Of a stretch of 64,000 bases of DNA, positions 61,737 through 64,000 are shown in pieces. The DNA comes from Epiperipatus broadwayi (taxonomy: Eukaryota > Onychophora > Udeonychophora > Euonychophora > Peripatidae). How positions within the stretch are numbered: position 1 is the stretch's first letter; each line of letters opens with the position of its first letter. Under the pieces are notes generated by a model. That model did no database searches, was not told the origin of the DNA, and saw nothing but the letters and a program-made list of their open reading frames with translations. Made by a program: the position numbers and the translations under genes. Where the stretch lies: positions 5,372,085-5,436,084 of the forward strand of contig JAQFVV010012396.1 in assembly GCA_028023455.1 (NCBI GenBank), given 5' to 3'.

Positions 61737-62372
61737 TCGAGAGGATTAAACTCAGACTTTTAAACTCCCTACATCTAAAACAATCCATCTTATATAACTG
61801 ATACATATGGACATACACATGTGAAAAAAATAAATGATGTCCAATATATGCAGTTTGTGCTGAACCAGTGCTCATTAGTTGGCCCAGATCACCATTTTCC
61901 ATATATATATATATATACAATCAGTGCTCAGTTTATATTAAGATAGCAAATCTTCAAACTTTAACAGACAAGCATCAATCTTGTTCACTCTCCAATTTTT
62001 CTGACATCCATTTCATTGAAAATGTGAGGATGAAATACTCAAAGCCTTTGTTGAGTATGACAATAATATTGGTATCAACAAGGTCTTTGAACATTTCCAT
62101 CCTCAGATTTTCAATGAAATGTATGACTGAAGAATTGGTGAATAGAGATTGAATCTCATCCATTAAAATTTAAAGATTTGCTACCTTAATATAAACTGAG
62201 CACTGATTGTGTATATGTGGAGATCGTAATCTGTACCAACTGATGAGTGCTGGTTCAGCACAAAATGCATATATTGGAGAACACTTATCTTGTATGTGAT
62301 CATGTTTATTGGTTATATAAGATGGATTGGATAGATGTAGGAAGTTTGAAAGTCTGAGTTCAAGTCATATAT
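61737..62372. repeat. Hairpin element, family H, copy 2
   Basis: Arms of about 61737-62050 and 62070-62372 are reverse complements (AAACTCAGACTTTTAAAC with its complement; GTGCTGAACCAGTGCTCATT with its complement; AGTGCTCAGTTTATATTAAG with its complement). It is longer and more symmetric than copy 1. The two frames of 94 and 62 codons inside are arm shadows. Confidence 0.85.
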
Positions 62373-62416
62373 ATATTAAGAAATTTTCTTAAGACAAGTT
62401 TCCCTGTTCAAAGTTT

Positions 62417-62495
62417 TTTTTTCCATGTGTCAAAGCATCGGCTGGGAAGCAAACTCAACTGCTTGTAAGGCCACTGTGTTGATCATTCGACCAGT
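62417..62495 (-). repeat. tRNA-Val-like SINE fragment
   Basis: Third copy of the family (minus strand): CCTTACAAGCAGTTG, a degenerate B-box region, then CACATGGAAAAAAAA. It is shorter than the other two, with part of the B-box side missing. Confidence 0.6.
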
Positions 62496-63413
62496 TTATT
62501 ATAAAACAATACTAAGATTACACAATAAATGCATTGCCATCATCAATAACAACTTTTAACTGAAATGTTATATAGTCACATATCTCTTAAATTCTATTTC
62601 TAAACAAAAATTATTATTAGAATATATGATACAGATATCAAAAAGAAAACCAATATTAAACTGCTAATAATATTTTTTTTAAATTAATGGGTCTTAGCTA
62701 AGTTTTAATATTTTTATAAATATTAATAACTTAAATAATGTAAAATATTGCAGTATGTTATAAACTATTGTTGAAAAATATATGATGTAAAGAAAAAACA
62801 TATTATTTGTAATTTTCAAAAAATATTTTATATAATAAATTGGATTTCTTTGAAAAACTAGAATATCATTAATTGTTAAATATAGAAGCAGATTCTAAAG
62901 AAGTACATTTACATATCTATTTCTAGTTTAACCATAAAAAAAATAATTAGAAAAAGAAAGTCAAAAATACTAAGTTGGAAATATATAGAAATAATTATGC
63001 AAATTAAATGAACAAAATTTATGGTTTAAAAATGTATAAAAATCATTAATAAAACTGAATATATAGTCCTTAAAAAAGGTATTAAAATAAAATTTATCTG
63101 TGAAGAGAATTATAAAGAATATGGATTTGTTTATTGTTTTATTTTACCATTAAAACAAACAAAAATGCCCTTTTTTCTAGTATTGCACCTTGTAAGCTTA
63201 AATAATGGGTCATAATTAGGTACTATGCGATTTAATTCCCACCCAGATGAGTTTTTGGCTGTTTTTAGTTTTGGATTCAAATTCTCACTGATAAAATCAA
63301 AGATCAAAACTGGTCTTGAAATAGAGATTAAATTATAAATTATATTGTAAATAATGATTACTCAAGCTAATAATAGATGACACTAGAAAGAAAGTTTCAT
63401 TTCTTTTTAATAT
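62496..63413. other. AT-rich spacer
   Basis: Nothing recognised. Confidence 0.5.
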
Positions 63414-63690
63414 ATAGGATCTGAACTCAGACTTTCACATGACCCTCAATTATCCATGTTATCTCCTACCACTGATACACTTGAACACCCACATGTCGAA
63501 AAGACGAATCATCTCCAAACATATATATATATATATATAATCAATGCTCAGCTTATATTAAGATAGCTAATCTTCATACTTTAATAGACAGGCTTCAAAC
63601 CACTCCATCCCACAACTTTTCAGCCATCCATTTCATTAAAAATCTGATGATGGAATGCTCAAAGCCCACTTTAGTGCCAACTTTCTCATC
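63414..63690. repeat. Half of a family H hairpin element
   Basis: GGATCTGAACTCAGACTTTC, CAATGCTCAGCTTATATTAAG, CTTTAATAGACAGGCTTCAA and CATTTCATTAAAAATCTGATG follow the order of the left half of copies 1 and 2. The complementary right half is absent. Confidence 0.75.
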
Positions 63691-64000
63691 CTCTATCCAT
63701 GTTGACCACAAGTCACTCTGATCCCTCAGTTACAGGACATAATCCATTTCCATGCATATATGAGGAGTGGGCAGACTTTACAGCACTTTATTTTGAAATA
63801 ATAAGCCTGTATTTCAGTTATTAAATATACTTTGTAAATAATAACATTAACATTTATTATTATATAAACAATTAAAAATCATGTTTGTAATATAATTTTT
63901 TTTTAAATTTAACTTAAGTTTTAAAAAAAATCATTTCAAGTCTTTTCAAAACTAAGATTCAGAGTTTGAAGAGACAAAATTTAATAAAAACGTACTTTCT
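63691..64000. other. AT-rich spacer at the window end
   Basis: Nothing recognised. Confidence 0.5.

Noticed and set aside
63200-63400. Candidate exon with slightly richer composition
   Set aside because: Stops in all frames within about 25 codons and no splice signals in register.

Overview
The window is strongly AT-rich (about three quarters A+T by eye) and looks like non-genic nuclear DNA of an invertebrate animal. The evidence is AATAAA polyadenylation signals, APE-type LINEs, Penelope-like elements (PLEs) with a GIY-YIG domain, a Merlin DNA transposon, tRNA-derived SINE fragments and very long (TAA)n arrays. I cannot name the species and I found no convincing host protein gene, rRNA or functional tRNA. 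The only long intact reading frame is a LINE ORF2 at 54867-58100 (minus).

Layout. 1-5.7 kb: long-hairpin (foldback) repeats and AT-rich DNA with a palindrome at 5544-5706. 8.6-12.6 kb: an old, heavily decayed LINE, followed at once by a TA-flanked non-autonomous DNA transposon (12622-13798). 14.3-20.4 kb: LINE copy A1, then LINE B whose 5' part is inverted (twin-priming pattern). 22.2-27.7 kb: LINE copy A2 with a tail of about 150 TAA units. 29.2-42.8 kb: a nested block. The host is a head-to-head pair of PLE-2 copies. The minus copy is split by a head-to-head PLE-1 pair (about 29560-32615). The plus copy is split by a second TA-flanked transposon (34441-35320) and by a Merlin element (35846-42374). 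The Merlin element is itself split by a 5.2 kb unit with 233-bp inverted ends (37125-42318) that carries RTE-type LINE pieces in opposite orientations. 43-54 kb: mostly AT-rich spacer with SINE fragments, a hairpin element, an RTE relic and one promoter-like site. 54.5-61.1 kb: LINE C (intact ORF2, frameshifted ORF1) next to the 5'-truncated LINE D, both minus, each bounded by TAA arrays. 61.7-63.7 kb: more copies of the hairpin element and a SINE.

How it fits together. LINEs A1, A2, B, C and D are relatives: a single CCHC knuckle in ORF1, APE endonuclease plus RT plus a C-terminal CCHC in ORF2, no RNase H seen, and a 3' end built as AATAAAG, a short spacer, TTGAAA and then (TAA)n. Each of them also starts directly beside a TAA-rich microsatellite, which suggests that they insert into the tails of earlier copies. 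In the nested block the two PLE-2 copies act as each other's empty site, so the target duplications of the TA-flanked element and of Merlin can be read directly.
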